Notes: generated from the sequence alone by a model not told the origin. Shown: positions 9,359 to 18,506, numbered from the stretch's first letter. The stretch is DNA of 50,894 bases from an uncultured Prevotellaceae bacterium (GCA_900314215.1 OMUK01000095.1:1-50894), one strand, 5' to 3'. Made by a program: numbers and translations.

Positions 9359-11053
9359 TTATTTCAAAAATAGTAGTCCTTTTACCATAAACCGAGCTGA
9401 CCCGTTGTAGCCCTGGGGGTCGAAATAGAATTGGTAGGGATACAGCATGGCGCCTTCGCTCGATTTTAACTCAATGCGCTGGCTCTTGTTGGCCTTGGCT
9501 TGCCTCAAGCGCCCTGTTGAGACCGTGAAATGAAGCATCTTGCCGCCATTGTCGATTGCAAAGTTAAGTATGTCGCCGTTTTTCACTACTACATCAGCGT
9601 TGACATCAGCGTCGACATACGTCACACGCCTGTATCCTGCCGGAACAGCAATGGGCTCATAGGTGGGGAAAGAGACGTCGATATCTTGCGTTGAGGCCGG
9701 CACGGCCACGGTGTCGGTGTCCCATGTGTCGCTCTCGTAGATTTGCACCCGCGGGTCAACATAGGGCGCAATTGCGGTGCTGTCGTAGTTTAGTCGCAAG
9801 TAGTCGAGCTGGCTGCACAGGTTTTCGGCCTGCGCGCTGTCGAGCTTATTGATGAACTTGCTGAAGCCCGCAGCATCCATGGGGGTCTTCTTCACCCCGT
9901 GGACTGCCAGGGTGCTATCTATCTGGTGGGAAATCACGTGACGCGTGATATTGCTCATGCTCCAAGGCCCTATCGACGAAATGAGAAATACCAAAGCAAA
10001 CGAGCTGATAATCCACCCAAAGCGCTTGCTGCGAATCACGAAGAGGACGACGCACACCACATAGCACCACACGTTGAAGAGCACCAAGTAGAGCCGTGAA
10101 ATGGTGATGCCATAGTCGATCACGCGGCGCGCGATGCCTATGCTCATGAGCACCAGCATGGGCAATACCATGACGGGCAGCCACCGCACAATCCAGTGGC
10201 CCAACTTCATACCCGCATCGTTGCGAGAGGGGTAAAGCACAAAAGTGAGCAGGAGCATCACTGCCATGAGTGCCGTGACCAGATAGCTCACCCCGCCATC
10301 GGGCAACCGCCACTCGATGATGATTTTAAGCGTGTACACATATAGCGTGAGCAAGTAGAGCGCTGCCACAGGAATGAGCATATACTTGGTCACGCCCATG
10401 ACGAAACGGCTCAAGTGATTGCCGCTGTCGTGCTTTTTGGAGCCGGCAGGTATCAATTGCATGAGCAGGAACGGCGCCACAAGCCCCTCGCAAGCCACGA
10501 GCACATCAAAGATGGCAATGCTGGTGTCAAGCCCAAAGAGCAATTTCAAGGCACCAAGCAGGATGGATAAAGCAAGATATAGCGCTAAGCCCACACCCCA
10601 GCTGATAACAGCTGAAATCGTTGTGCGCCACATGAAGTTCCACAGCTGGTCGTCGGTGCTACAACGCACATACGACAACACCCAGCACGAGAGCAATATC
10701 GCCACGCAACAGGCCACAAGCGCAATCGTGGTAGGCTTGTTGTCGTAGAATGGCACTTGACTGGCAAAATACAATGCAGCCCCCAGCCAAACGGCATGCA
10801 CCACCCCTTGCACAATCAGGCTGAGCCGCCGGTTGCTCACCTCCTCACTCCACAGCCGCAGCGAGAGGGCAAGAACGGCAGCCGATGCAGGGTAATAGAT
10901 AGCAAAAAAATAGAAATTGGCGCTATACAGCTTGGGCGCGTGGAAACAAATGATAGCAAAGAAAACCGCAATGGCCAGCAAGGCTACCGAGATGGGGAAA
11001 CGCCTGCAGGCTCCCGCGAAATTGCGTGACACGTTTTGAAAAGCTGTTTTCAT
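9359..11053 (-). CDS. Polytopic membrane protein, DUF4153-like
   Basis: A 564-residue inner-membrane protein. About a dozen hydrophobic helices fill roughly residues 20-370, and a C-terminal soluble part of about 190 residues ends in a beta-rich segment (YRRVTYVDADVNADVVVKNGDIL). The topology and the C-terminal pattern resemble DUF4153 proteins of Bacteroidota; its role is unknown. The frame is open to 11092, but that start lies within the hairpin at 11078-11109 that follows prfA, and the ATG at 11053 gives the more natural N-terminus MKTAFQNVSRNF. It lies between prfA and pyrF on the same strand. Confidence in the gene is high; in the family name moderate. Confidence 0.75.
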   Translation of the reverse strand: MKTAFQNVSRNFAGACRRFPISVALLAIAVFFAIICFHAPKLYSANFYFFAIYYPASAAVLALSLRLWSEEVSNRRLSLIVQGVVHAVWLGAALYFASQVPFYDNKPTTIALVACCVAILLSCWVLSYVRCSTDDQLWNFMWRTTISAVISWGVGLALYLALSILLGALKLLFGLDTSIAIFDVLVACEGLVAPFLLMQLIPAGSKKHDSGNHLSRFVMGVTKYMLIPVAALYLLTLYVYTLKIIIEWRLPDGGVSYLVTALMAVMLLLTFVLYPSRNDAGMKLGHWIVRWLPVMVLPMLVLMSIGIARRVIDYGITISRLYLVLFNVWCYVVCVVLFVIRSKRFGWIISSFALVFLISSIGPWSMSNITRHVISHQIDSTLAVHGVKKTPMDAAGFSKFINKLDSAQAENLCSQLDYLRLNYDSTAIAPYVDPRVQIYESDTWDTDTVAVPASTQDIDVSFPTYEPIAVPAGYRRVTYVDADVNADVVVKNGDILNFAIDNGGKMLHFTVSTGRLRQAKANKSQRIELKSSEGAMLYPYQFYFDPQGYNGSARFMVKGLLFLK

Positions 11054-11077
11054 GTGGAGTGGGTGTCGTTTAGCATC

Positions 11078-11109
11078 AAGGATGCGCCACAACAGCGTGA
11101 CGCATCCTT
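11078..11109 (-). terminator. Hairpin after prfA
   Basis: Perfect 9-bp stem (AAGGATGCG, 11078-11086, with CGCATCCTT, 11101-11109) and a 14-nt loop, 10 bp past the prfA stop. It is not followed by a U-run on the minus strand, so it may be an attenuating or processing hairpin rather than a full terminator. Confidence 0.5.
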
Positions 11110-11119
11110 GACTGCAATT

Positions 11120-12229
11120 TTATAATTCTGCTTCTTTCAGTTTCTCGGCATTCTCGGCTACGATCAAGTGGTCGATGCAATCTTGAATGTCGCCATCCAT
11201 AAAGGCTGGCAGGTTGTAGACAGTGTAGCCAATACGGTGGTCGGTGATGCGGCCTTGCGGGTAATTATAGGTGCGTATTTTGGCCGAGCGGTCGCCCGTG
11301 GAGACCAGCGTCTTGCGACGGCTGGCAATGTCGTCGACATACTTCTGATGCTCGTGGTCGTAGATAAATGTGCGCAAGCGGGCCAAAGCGCGCTCCTTGT
11401 TCTTGGGCTGGTCGCGCGTCTCGGTACACTCGATGAGGATTTCCTGCTGCTCGCCCGTGTTGGGATTGGTCCACATGTAGCGCAGGCGCACGCCCGAGTT
11501 CACCTTGTTCACATTCTGGCCGCCCGCGCCGCCGCTGCGGAAGGTGTCCCACTTGATCTCGCCCTCGTTGATGTGCACCTCGAAGGGCTCGGCCTCGGGC
11601 AGCACAGCCACCGAGGCCGCACTGGTGTGCACACGGCCCTGCGTCTCGGTCACGGGCACACGCTGCACGCGATGCACACCGCTCTCATACTTGAGCGTGC
11701 CATACACATTGTCGCCCGTGATGCTGAACACCACCTCCTTGTAGCCACCGGCAGCGCCCGGGCTGCAGCTCGACATCTCCACCTTCCAACCCTTGCGCTC
11801 GCAGAAGCGCACATACATGCGCGCCAGGTCGCCGGCAAAGAGGCAAGCCTCGTCGCCGCCAGTGCCACCGCGTATCTCGAGCACCACATTCTTGCTGTCC
11901 TCGGGATCCTCGGGAATGAGTTTGAGCTTGATTTCCTCCTCAAGCTTGGGCAACTGGGCTTGATTGGCCTCAATCTCCTCGCGAGCCATTTCCTTCATGT
12001 CGGGGTCGGACTCTTCCTCGAGCAATTGCTTGGCCTCGTCGATGTCGCCTAAGAGTTTTTTGTATTGGTTGGCAACCTTAAGCAAGTCCTCAAGATGCTT
12101 GTATTCCTTGGTGAGTTTCACATAGCGTGGTTGGTCGGCAATTACAGCCGGATCGGTGATGAGCGTCTTGATTTCCTCGAAACGGGCATCAAGGCCCTCA
12201 AGCCGTTGCAATAATGGTGAATCAGCCAT
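11120..12229 (-). CDS. prfA: Peptide chain release factor 1
   Basis: Recognises UAA and UAG and triggers release of the finished peptide from the ribosome. 369 residues. The catalytic GGQ is at residues 236-238 in the context RSGGAGGQNVNK. The codon-recognition tripeptide is PVT (192-194), the P-x-T form of RF1 and not the SPF of RF2. The N-terminal coiled domain is rich in Leu, Glu and Lys as expected. A -7 box TAACTTTG lies about 42 bp upstream on the minus strand, so prfA starts a new transcript even though holA is just upstream on the same strand. Next in line are the DUF4153-like gene and pyrF. Confidence 0.97.
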   Translation of the reverse strand: MADSPLLQRLEGLDARFEEIKTLITDPAVIADQPRYVKLTKEYKHLEDLLKVANQYKKLLGDIDEAKQLLEEESDPDMKEMAREEIEANQAQLPKLEEEIKLKLIPEDPEDSKNVVLEIRGGTGGDEACLFAGDLARMYVRFCERKGWKVEMSSCSPGAAGGYKEVVFSITGDNVYGTLKYESGVHRVQRVPVTETQGRVHTSAASVAVLPEAEPFEVHINEGEIKWDTFRSGGAGGQNVNKVNSGVRLRYMWTNPNTGEQQEILIECTETRDQPKNKERALARLRTFIYDHEHQKYVDDIASRRKTLVSTGDRSAKIRTYNYPQGRITDHRIGYTVYNLPAFMDGDIQDCIDHLIVAENAEKLKEAEL

Positions 12230-12270
12230 ATTCTAAATATTACTTTCCTTATATCGTGTTAACTGTGCCG

Positions 12271-12278
12271 CAAAGTTA
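12271..12278 (-). promoter_or_regulatory. -7 element of prfA
   Basis: Minus strand TAACTTTG, full TAnnTTTG match, in the 84-bp gap between holA and prfA. Confidence 0.5.
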
Positions 12279-12313
12279 CGAAAATTTTGTGGCAAAAAGC
12301 ACAGGTGCAGCAG

Positions 12314-13366
12314 CTAACTATGCAAAATCTTGTAGACCAAGTCGAAGAGCAGGTCGTAGGGATCCTGCCTCGAGCCTTGGCCCTTGCACTTGACGTCGCA
12401 CTCGCGCAGATAGCTGATGATGTTGACGCAGGCACGGGTGCTGTAGTTGCGGGCGGCCTCCTTGAATTTCTTCACCCTGAACATCGAGCGCGTGCCGCAT
12501 TGCGCCATGAGGCCGGCATCGGTCTTGTCGCGGGCTGTGCGCACCAGCAGCACATTGCTGAAGAAGCCGTAAATCATGCTGATGGTGATCACCACAGGAT
12601 TGTTTTTGGGATTTTTCTTGTAGTAATCGATGATCTTATAGGCCTTGGCCTGGTCGCGGGCGATGAGTGCATCCTCAAGCTCAAAGTTGTTGTAATCCTT
12701 GCTGATGCCAATGTTCTCCTCGATCAAGGCCGGCGTGATGCGGTTGTCGTGGCCCAGCAGCAGCTTGAGCTTGTCGATTTCGCCAAACATGCGCGAGATG
12801 TCGACGCCTATGAAGTCGCAAAGCATGCGCACGCTCTTGTCGTCGATATTGACCTTGAGCGACATGCAGTAGTCCTTCACCACCTGGGGCATCTGGTAGT
12901 CGCGCACCTTGTTGGAGGTGAGCACTACTCCACTCTGCGCTTTCTTCATGGCATTGAGAAACTCGGTCGACTTGCACGCGCCGCCCTTGTAGCACACCAC
13001 CAGTATCGTGCTCGAGAGCGGGCGCTCGGCATAGAACTTGAGCATGTTGAGCTCGGCGGCGTTCTGCTTGTTTTGGGCCTTGCCCACATTCTGGGCCTCG
13101 CGCAACACCACCACCTGGTATTGCGACATGGCGGGATACTGCTTGCACGAGGCAATCACATTGCGTATGTCCACGTCCATACCGTAGCATATCGTGAGAT
13201 TGAAATCGCGCTCATCCTCGTTCAGGGCAGCGTTCACGATCATGTCGCTCAACTGGTCGATATAGTAGGGCTCGTCGCCTTGAAGCACATAGATGGGGCG
13301 AAACTTCTTCTGAATGATTTCGTTACGCAGCGAGAAATAGGTTACCTCTTCTTTTTTTGCGGGCAT
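12314..13366 (-). CDS. holA: DNA polymerase III delta subunit
   Basis: Clamp-loader subunit that opens the beta sliding clamp during replication. 350 residues. The N-terminal AAA-like fold begins with the family's typical RPIYVLQGDEPYYIDQL, followed by VVVLREAQNV and a three-helix C-terminal collar region (ISMIYGFFSNVLLVRTA). Delta lacks a working Walker A motif, and none is seen here. The N-terminal MPAKKEE and the ATG at 13364-13366 fit. It is divergent from the nuclease-fold gene, with only 68 bp between the two starts. Confidence 0.92.
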   Translation of the reverse strand: MPAKKEEVTYFSLRNEIIQKKFRPIYVLQGDEPYYIDQLSDMIVNAALNEDERDFNLTICYGMDVDIRNVIASCKQYPAMSQYQVVVLREAQNVGKAQNKQNAAELNMLKFYAERPLSSTILVVCYKGGACKSTEFLNAMKKAQSGVVLTSNKVRDYQMPQVVKDYCMSLKVNIDDKSVRMLCDFIGVDISRMFGEIDKLKLLLGHDNRITPALIEENIGISKDYNNFELEDALIARDQAKAYKIIDYYKKNPKNNPVVITISMIYGFFSNVLLVRTARDKTDAGLMAQCGTRSMFRVKKFKEAARNYSTRACVNIISYLRECDVKCKGQGSRQDPYDLLFDLVYKILHS

Positions 13367-13372
13367 CGTAGT

Positions 13373-13403
13373 TTTGACTATAAGAATTTATTTGCTAAAT
13401 TTA
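13373..13403 (+). promoter_or_regulatory. Promoter of the HsdR-N-like gene
   Basis: TTTG at 13373-13376, a 19-bp spacer and TAAATTTA at 13396-13403. Transcription would begin near 13410, which disfavours the alternative start at 13414 and supports the one at 13435. Confidence 0.6.
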
Positions 13404-13434
13404 CGACTAATTTGTGACCTGTGCAAATTTAAAA

Positions 13435-13893
13435 ATGATGATAAATCTCAATCTTCCTGATTATCAATTCAATATAAAACGCAACGAAAAGGGGGTGCTC
13501 ACCATCTACGACCCGTTGCGCCACCGCTTTGTGAGACTCACGCCCGAAGAGTGGGTGCGCCAGAACTTTGTGAAGTATCTCATCACCGAGAAGCACTACC
13601 CCATGGGGCTCATGGCCAATGAGGTGTCGCTGGTGCAAAACGGCATCAAGCGCCGTTGCGACAGCCTGGTGGCCGACGCTGGCGGCCGCCCGCTCGTGAT
13701 TGTGGAATACAAGGCGCCCCACATCGCGATTGACCAAGCCGTGTTTGACCAAATCATCTTGCGCTACAATCAAGTGATGATGGTGAAATACCTCATGGTG
13801 AGCAACGGGCTGGTGCACTATTGCTGCCGCAACGACTATGAGCACAAGCGCATCGTTTTCCTCACCGAGATACCCGAATACAGCGCATTGTAG
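13435..13893 (+). CDS. Stand-alone type I restriction HsdR N-terminal-like nuclease-fold protein
   Basis: A 152-residue protein that looks like only the N-terminal nuclease domain of a type I restriction R subunit (HSDR_N_2 type), without helicase or methylase partners. The PD-(D/E)xK core is visible: Asp76 in RRCDSLV, then VIVEYKA with Glu91 and Lys93, followed by the supporting helix residue Gln101 in IAIDQAV. The C-terminal NDYEHKRIVFLTEIPEY closes the fold. It is monocistronic between holA (divergent) and galE (convergent), ending at a shared terminator. No other restriction-modification genes are nearby, so a housekeeping role in DNA or RNA processing is as likely as defence. Catalytic residues look intact. 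Confidence 0.8.
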   Translation: MMINLNLPDYQFNIKRNEKGVLTIYDPLRHRFVRLTPEEWVRQNFVKYLITEKHYPMGLMANEVSLVQNGIKRRCDSLVADAGGRPLVIVEYKAPHIAIDQAVFDQIILRYNQVMMVKYLMVSNGLVHYCCRNDYEHKRIVFLTEIPEYSAL

Positions 13894-13912
13894 CCCCCTC
13901 ATCGCAACAGCA

Positions 13913-13953
13913 AATTGCCCCGCAACCACACCGGGCCGCAGGGCAATTATATT
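13913..13953. terminator. Bidirectional terminator between the nuclease-fold gene and galE
   Basis: Eleven-pair stem (13913-13923 with 13938-13948, one G-U) around a 14-nt loop, followed by ATATTTTTC on the plus strand. It lies between convergent stops. Confidence 0.75.
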
Positions 13954-13973
13954 TTTCTCAACTATAAGCCGAA

Positions 13974-15008
13974 TCACATGATACCGCGCTCACGCAGTTT
14001 CTTCTGCCAGTTCCAGGCGCTGCGCATGGTGTCTTCGATCGACACCTCGGCCTTCCAGCCCAGCACGGTGTTGGCCTTGGTGGGGTCGGCCCATATTTGC
14101 ACGATGTCGCCCTCGCGGCGGCCCACAATCTTGTGAGGCACCTTCACGCCAGTTGCACGCTCAAAGGCATCGAGCAGTTGCAGTACCGAGAGGCCTTGGC
14201 CGGTGCCAATGTTGAAGTACTCCAGCTTGTCGTCGCTCTTGTCCTCGAGCATGCGCTCGAGAGCCTTCACGTGAGCCTTGGCCAGGTCGACGATATTGAT
14301 GAAGTCGCGTATGCACGAGCCGTCGGGCGTGGGATAGTCGTCGCCAAAGATACTCAGTTCCTTGCGGATGCCTATGGCAGTCTGCGTGAGGTAAGGAACC
14401 AGGTTTTGCGGCACGCCGTTGGGCAGCTCGCCAATCTCGCCACTGGGATGAGCGCCAATCGGGTTGAAATAGCGCAGAATGATGGCCTTGATGGGAGCGC
14501 CGCTCACGATCACGTCGTGGATGATGTCCTCACTCACTTGCTTGGTCTCACCATAAGGCGAAGTGGCCTTCTTGATGGGGGCCGACTCGGTGATGGGGTT
14601 CTGGTCGGGCTCGCCATAGACAGTGCACGACGAGGAGAACACAAAACCCTTGATGCCGTACTCGGGCATCAAGTCGAGCAGGTTGAGCAGGATGTTGAGA
14701 TTGTTGCGATAGTACAAAATAGGCTTGTGCACCGACTCGCCCACGGCCTTGCTGGCGGCAAAGTCGATGATGCCGTTGATACCTGGATTGTCGGTGAAAA
14801 GCTTGCGCAATGTGTCGATATCGGTACAATCGCCCTCGACAAAGACGGGGCGCTTGCCCGTGATGTGCTCAATGCCGTCGAGCACCTCGACGTTGCTGTT
14901 AGAAAGATTGTCGATAATCACGACCTCGTAGCCTGCATTTTGCAGCTCTACGGTGGTGTGTGAGCCGATGAAACCGGTTCCACCCGTTACAAGAATTTTA
15001 CCTTTCAT
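13974..15008 (-). CDS. galE: UDP-glucose 4-epimerase
   Basis: NAD-dependent short-chain dehydrogenase/reductase-type enzyme interconverting UDP-glucose and UDP-galactose, possibly also the N-acetyl forms. 344 residues. The Rossmann glycine motif GGTGFIGSH is at residues 9-17, the catalytic YxxxK is Tyr152-Lys156 (YGETK), and the nicotinamide/substrate region RYFNPIGAHPSG is present. It begins 1 bp after the stop of wecB, so the two are co-translated. The pairing suggests supply of UDP-sugars for surface polysaccharide, though no glycosyltransferases are nearby. Confidence 0.95.
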   Translation of the reverse strand: MKGKILVTGGTGFIGSHTTVELQNAGYEVVIIDNLSNSNVEVLDGIEHITGKRPVFVEGDCTDIDTLRKLFTDNPGINGIIDFAASKAVGESVHKPILYYRNNLNILLNLLDLMPEYGIKGFVFSSSCTVYGEPDQNPITESAPIKKATSPYGETKQVSEDIIHDVIVSGAPIKAIILRYFNPIGAHPSGEIGELPNGVPQNLVPYLTQTAIGIRKELSIFGDDYPTPDGSCIRDFINIVDLAKAHVKALERMLEDKSDDKLEYFNIGTGQGLSVLQLLDAFERATGVKVPHKIVGRREGDIVQIWADPTKANTVLGWKAEVSIEDTMRSAWNWQKKLRERGIM

Positions 15009-15009
15009 T

Positions 15010-16176
15010 TTATACTGATTGAATTAAATGTTTCACAATTCGGGGGCAAGCCTTGCCGTCGCCATAGGGATTCACGGCATGGCTCATGCGCTCATAGGCC
15101 ACAGGGTCGTCGAGCAGTTGGGCTACACTGCCCACGATTTTGTCGTAGTCGGTGCCCACAAGCTTCACAGTGCCAGCCTCGAGAGCCTCGGGACGCTCGG
15201 TGGTGTCGCGCATCACCAGCACGGGTTTGCCCAGGCCTGGAGCCTCTTCCTGTATGCCGCCACTATCGGTGAGCACCACATGAGCCTTCTCCATGAGGAA
15301 TACAAAGCTCACGTACTCAAGCGGCTCGATAAAGAAGAGGTTGCCCTCGCCGTTGAGCGTGTCGCCAAAGGCCTTGCGGATGGGACCGCGCACGTTGGGA
15401 TTCAAGTGCATGGGATACACAAAGTCGACCTCGGGGTATCTCTCGCCCAGCGTCTTTATAGCTCGGCAAATGCGGTCGAAGCCCTCGCCGAAGTTCTCGC
15501 GGCGATGCCCGGTGATGAGCACCAAGCGGCGCTGGCCGCTAGCCAAGCGGCCCACGTCGTAGCCATAGTTGCGCAACTCCTGCGAGAGTCGCGCATGCAG
15601 CGCATGGTCGTTCTTGATTTTGCCCACCACGATGTGCAAGGCATCGATCACAGTGTTGCCAGTGACAACGATGCGTGACTCGGGCACACCCTCGTCGAGC
15701 AAATTCTGGCGGCTAAGCGCAGTGGGCGAGAAATCATAGGTGGCGATGCGGCCGGTGATTTGCCGGTTCATCTCCTCGGGCCAAGGGCTATAGATGTTGT
15801 GGGTGCGCAAGCCAGCCTCGACGTGCCCCACCGGTATCTGCTTGTAAAAAGCGGCCAGTGCGGCGGCCGTGCTCGTGGTCGTGTCGCCATGCACAAGCAC
15901 CACATCGGGATTCACCTTGGCCAGCACATCGCGCATGCCCAGCAGCACACGGCAGGTGACATCATAAAGGTCTTGGCCAGCCTTCATAATATTCAAGTCG
16001 TAGTCGGGAGTGATGCTGAACACATCGAGCACTTGGTCGAGCATCTCGCGGTGCTGCCCTGTGACGCACACGATGGTTTCTATATCGGAGGGATGTTTTT
16101 TTAGCTCAATCACCAGAGGCGCCATTTTGATAGCCTCGGGACGAGTGCCAAAAACAAGCATTATCTTCTTAGTCAT
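15010..16176 (-). CDS. wecB: UDP-N-acetylglucosamine 2-epimerase (non-hydrolysing)
   Basis: Converts UDP-GlcNAc to UDP-ManNAc for surface glycan synthesis. 388 residues, normal length. Visible family motifs are VFGTRPEAIKMAPL at the N-terminus, VHGDTTTS, the HRRENFG loop and TDSGGIQEEAPGLGKPVLVMRDTTERPE near the C-terminus. It is first gene of the wecB-galE pair, with a promoter at 16217-16248. There is no ManNAc dehydrogenase (wecC) next door, so the downstream fate of UDP-ManNAc cannot be read from this window. Confidence 0.95.
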   Translation of the reverse strand: MTKKIMLVFGTRPEAIKMAPLVIELKKHPSDIETIVCVTGQHREMLDQVLDVFSITPDYDLNIMKAGQDLYDVTCRVLLGMRDVLAKVNPDVVLVHGDTTTSTAAALAAFYKQIPVGHVEAGLRTHNIYSPWPEEMNRQITGRIATYDFSPTALSRQNLLDEGVPESRIVVTGNTVIDALHIVVGKIKNDHALHARLSQELRNYGYDVGRLASGQRRLVLITGHRRENFGEGFDRICRAIKTLGERYPEVDFVYPMHLNPNVRGPIRKAFGDTLNGEGNLFFIEPLEYVSFVFLMEKAHVVLTDSGGIQEEAPGLGKPVLVMRDTTERPEALEAGTVKLVGTDYDKIVGSVAQLLDDPVAYERMSHAVNPYGDGKACPRIVKHLIQSV

Positions 16177-16216
16177 AAATCTAAATTAGCGTTACTAATA
16201 TGAGCTAATAACATTG

Positions 16217-16248
16217 CAAATTTACAATTAGTCAACCTATTTCACAAG
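16217..16248 (-). promoter_or_regulatory. Promoter of wecB-galE
   Basis: On the minus strand: CTTG (16245-16248), a 20-bp spacer and TAAATTTG (16217-16224), about 40 bp upstream of the wecB ATG. Confidence 0.6.
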
Positions 16249-16271
16249 CAAATTGCAAAAAAATGAAATGC

Positions 16272-18506
16272 TCAGCGGCCACTTTGCGCAATGAGCATGC
16301 TTATTTTCTTGTTGAAACTCGAGGCTGCCACAACCGTCTCGAGCGAGATGTGCATGCGGTAGTTCCAATGCGGCTGCATGCTGGCAGGGTCGTTGACGCG
16401 CTCGCTCTCGGGGTCGGAATTGCGCAGGCCCTCGTCGATCGAGAGCCAGTCTTGAATGGGGAAAATAGCCAGCATCGACTTGGCATTGAGGTTGACAGCC
16501 AGGATTTCCTCACACACGTCGGGCGTTGCCTCGGCCGGTGCCTTGTTGGAATGATGCAGCACCAGCTCATAGAATTGCTGCGTCGCCTCGGGGTCTTGCT
16601 TCCACCAACTCCTGATGACGGGCATGTCGTGGTTTGACGTGGCACACACGCTCATGTAGGGGAACGTGTCGGGCCAGCGGAACTTGTATTCAAACTTGGG
16701 CATCTGCATGATTTCGAGAGAGAGAATGCCCAGCTTCTTCATCACGGCATCGAGTGCGGCAGGGGCAGCCCCCACGTTCTCGCCGCAGGGCAACATCGCC
16801 GTGGCACCCACAATCGCGGTGAGGTGCCTCGTGCCAAGCTGCTGCCACAGCAGCTCGTTGATCTCGAGCGACACATCAGGTATCTCGGGCAAGTAGCGCC
16901 CGCGCTTGCTGCCACGCGGGCCGGCCTCAATGGCCCACATGCGCATGTAGCCCATGATGTGGTCGATGCGATAGCAATCGAAATACTGCGCCATGTGGCG
17001 CAAGCGGGCCTTGAGCCACGAGTAGCCGTCGGCCTCCATCGTCTTCCAGTTGTAGAGCGGGAAGCCCCAAGCCTGCCCGCCCGTCGAGAGGTAGTCGGGC
17101 TGAGCCCCGGCTTGATGCTCCAGGTCAAAATACTCGGGATGCTGCCACACCTCCACGCAATAGCGGCTCATGCCAATGGGCAAGTCGCCCTTCAATAGCA
17201 CCTTGCGGGCATGGGCATGTTTCACAGCCTCGCTCAATTGCTCATGCAGGTGGTACTGATAGAAATAGATGAATTCAGCCTCGCTGGAATGCGCCTCGAG
17301 GAATGCCGAAATTTTCTGCTCGTCGTATTTTGAGTACAGTCCCCACCGATCGAAATGCTCGGTTTCGAGCTGGTTGCGCAAGATGCAATAGGCAGCATAG
17401 GGGCGAAGCCAGAAGGCATTATTCTTGACAAACTTACCCAACTTCTCGTCTTGATGTATTGCTTGATGGTTTTCACTATAAATGGCTCTCATATAGTCGA
17501 TTTTGAGATGAAGCACAGCATTGTAGTCGATGCTCTTCAAGCTATTGAGATGCATGGCTCGGCGGGTGAAGCGGGCCATGAGCCGCTTGTCGGCAAGCGT
17601 GCCCACCAGCGAGGGCCTGATGTAGACAGGATGCAGGGCAAAGCCCGACACGGGATTGTAGGGGAAAGAGTTGTGATAACTGTCGCACGAGGTGGTGTCG
17701 TTGAGCGGCAGGAATTGCAGGATGTGTTGCCCTGTGCGGCTTGCCCAGTCGACCAGTTTCGGGATGTCGGCAAAATCGCCTACGCCCATATCCGACGACG
17801 AGCGCAGCGAGAAAAGCGGCACCGCAGTGCCAGCGCACCGCCATTGCGAGAGCGGACTGCTGAACGACAGACCCGTGACAACCAGGGCGCTGTTGTGGGG
17901 AAAAAGCATCGTGAGTTCATGATTGTCGCCATTTTCCCATGCAATGAGCTCGCCGCTGTCGGCATCGAGCACCACAAACTTAAACTCCATGTAGGGCTCG
18001 GGCTTCATGCAGATGGAGAAATAGGGAAATGTAGAAGGTGCCATCTTCAAGCCCTTCTGCGGGTCCCAGTTGCCCAGCTGCGGCGTGTTGCCAACGATAG
18101 CCAGAACGTACTCGGGTGGCACAAGTGGAGCCTTCACCCTGAGCGTGATGTGGCCGGGCGCAACGTTGTCGCAGGCTTGCCTGCCCTTCTTGCGGGGAAA
18201 CAAAGTCTTGAACGGGGCAGTCCCGCTCACATCGGCCACCTGCGGCTCCTGCCACGAGTCGAGGAAGGTGGCTTCTTGCAAATCGGGCTTGCAGAATGAG
18301 AGTGAATGCGGCAGCGTCTCGATGCGTGCCGTTTCGCCGCCTTCCACTTGATAGTGATAGCAGAAATCAGGCCCCACGTCGAGCATGCACGACCAGAAGA
18401 AGCCGTCGTTGTAGGTCATGGGGTGCCGCGTGCCGTCGCGGTCGTCGACAAGTATGAGATTCTCGCCCCAGCGGGTGATGTAATTGATGTTGAAAATAGC
18501 CCTCAT
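16272..18506 (-). CDS. malQ: 4-alpha-glucanotransferase (GH77) with two CBM20 modules
   Basis: Amylomaltase/DPE2-like enzyme transferring alpha-1,4-glucan segments, for maltose and glycogen or starch use. 744 residues. Two starch-binding CBM20-like modules occupy roughly residues 1-100 and 115-215 (second: LAIVGNTPQLGNWDPQKGLKM). The GH77 domain follows, with the catalytic triad Asp515 (YRIDH), Glu576 (CGENVG) and Asp627 (NHDMP). The distance between the first two residues, 61, is short, like single-domain MalQ; plant DPE2-type enzymes carry a long insertion there. The frame also opens with a GTG two codons upstream (18512), but the ATG at 18506 is preferred. Its stop lies 95 bp upstream of the wecB start, with the wecB promoter between. 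Confidence 0.92.
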   Translation of the reverse strand: MRAIFNINYITRWGENLILVDDRDGTRHPMTYNDGFFWSCMLDVGPDFCYHYQVEGGETARIETLPHSLSFCKPDLQEATFLDSWQEPQVADVSGTAPFKTLFPRKKGRQACDNVAPGHITLRVKAPLVPPEYVLAIVGNTPQLGNWDPQKGLKMAPSTFPYFSICMKPEPYMEFKFVVLDADSGELIAWENGDNHELTMLFPHNSALVVTGLSFSSPLSQWRCAGTAVPLFSLRSSSDMGVGDFADIPKLVDWASRTGQHILQFLPLNDTTSCDSYHNSFPYNPVSGFALHPVYIRPSLVGTLADKRLMARFTRRAMHLNSLKSIDYNAVLHLKIDYMRAIYSENHQAIHQDEKLGKFVKNNAFWLRPYAAYCILRNQLETEHFDRWGLYSKYDEQKISAFLEAHSSEAEFIYFYQYHLHEQLSEAVKHAHARKVLLKGDLPIGMSRYCVEVWQHPEYFDLEHQAGAQPDYLSTGGQAWGFPLYNWKTMEADGYSWLKARLRHMAQYFDCYRIDHIMGYMRMWAIEAGPRGSKRGRYLPEIPDVSLEINELLWQQLGTRHLTAIVGATAMLPCGENVGAAPAALDAVMKKLGILSLEIMQMPKFEYKFRWPDTFPYMSVCATSNHDMPVIRSWWKQDPEATQQFYELVLHHSNKAPAEATPDVCEEILAVNLNAKSMLAIFPIQDWLSIDEGLRNSDPESERVNDPASMQPHWNYRMHISLETVVAASSFNKKISMLIAQSGR

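Noticed and set aside
13435-13893. A type I restriction-modification system.
   Set aside because: Only the HsdR N-terminal-like domain is present. There is no helicase part and no HsdM or HsdS gene on either side.
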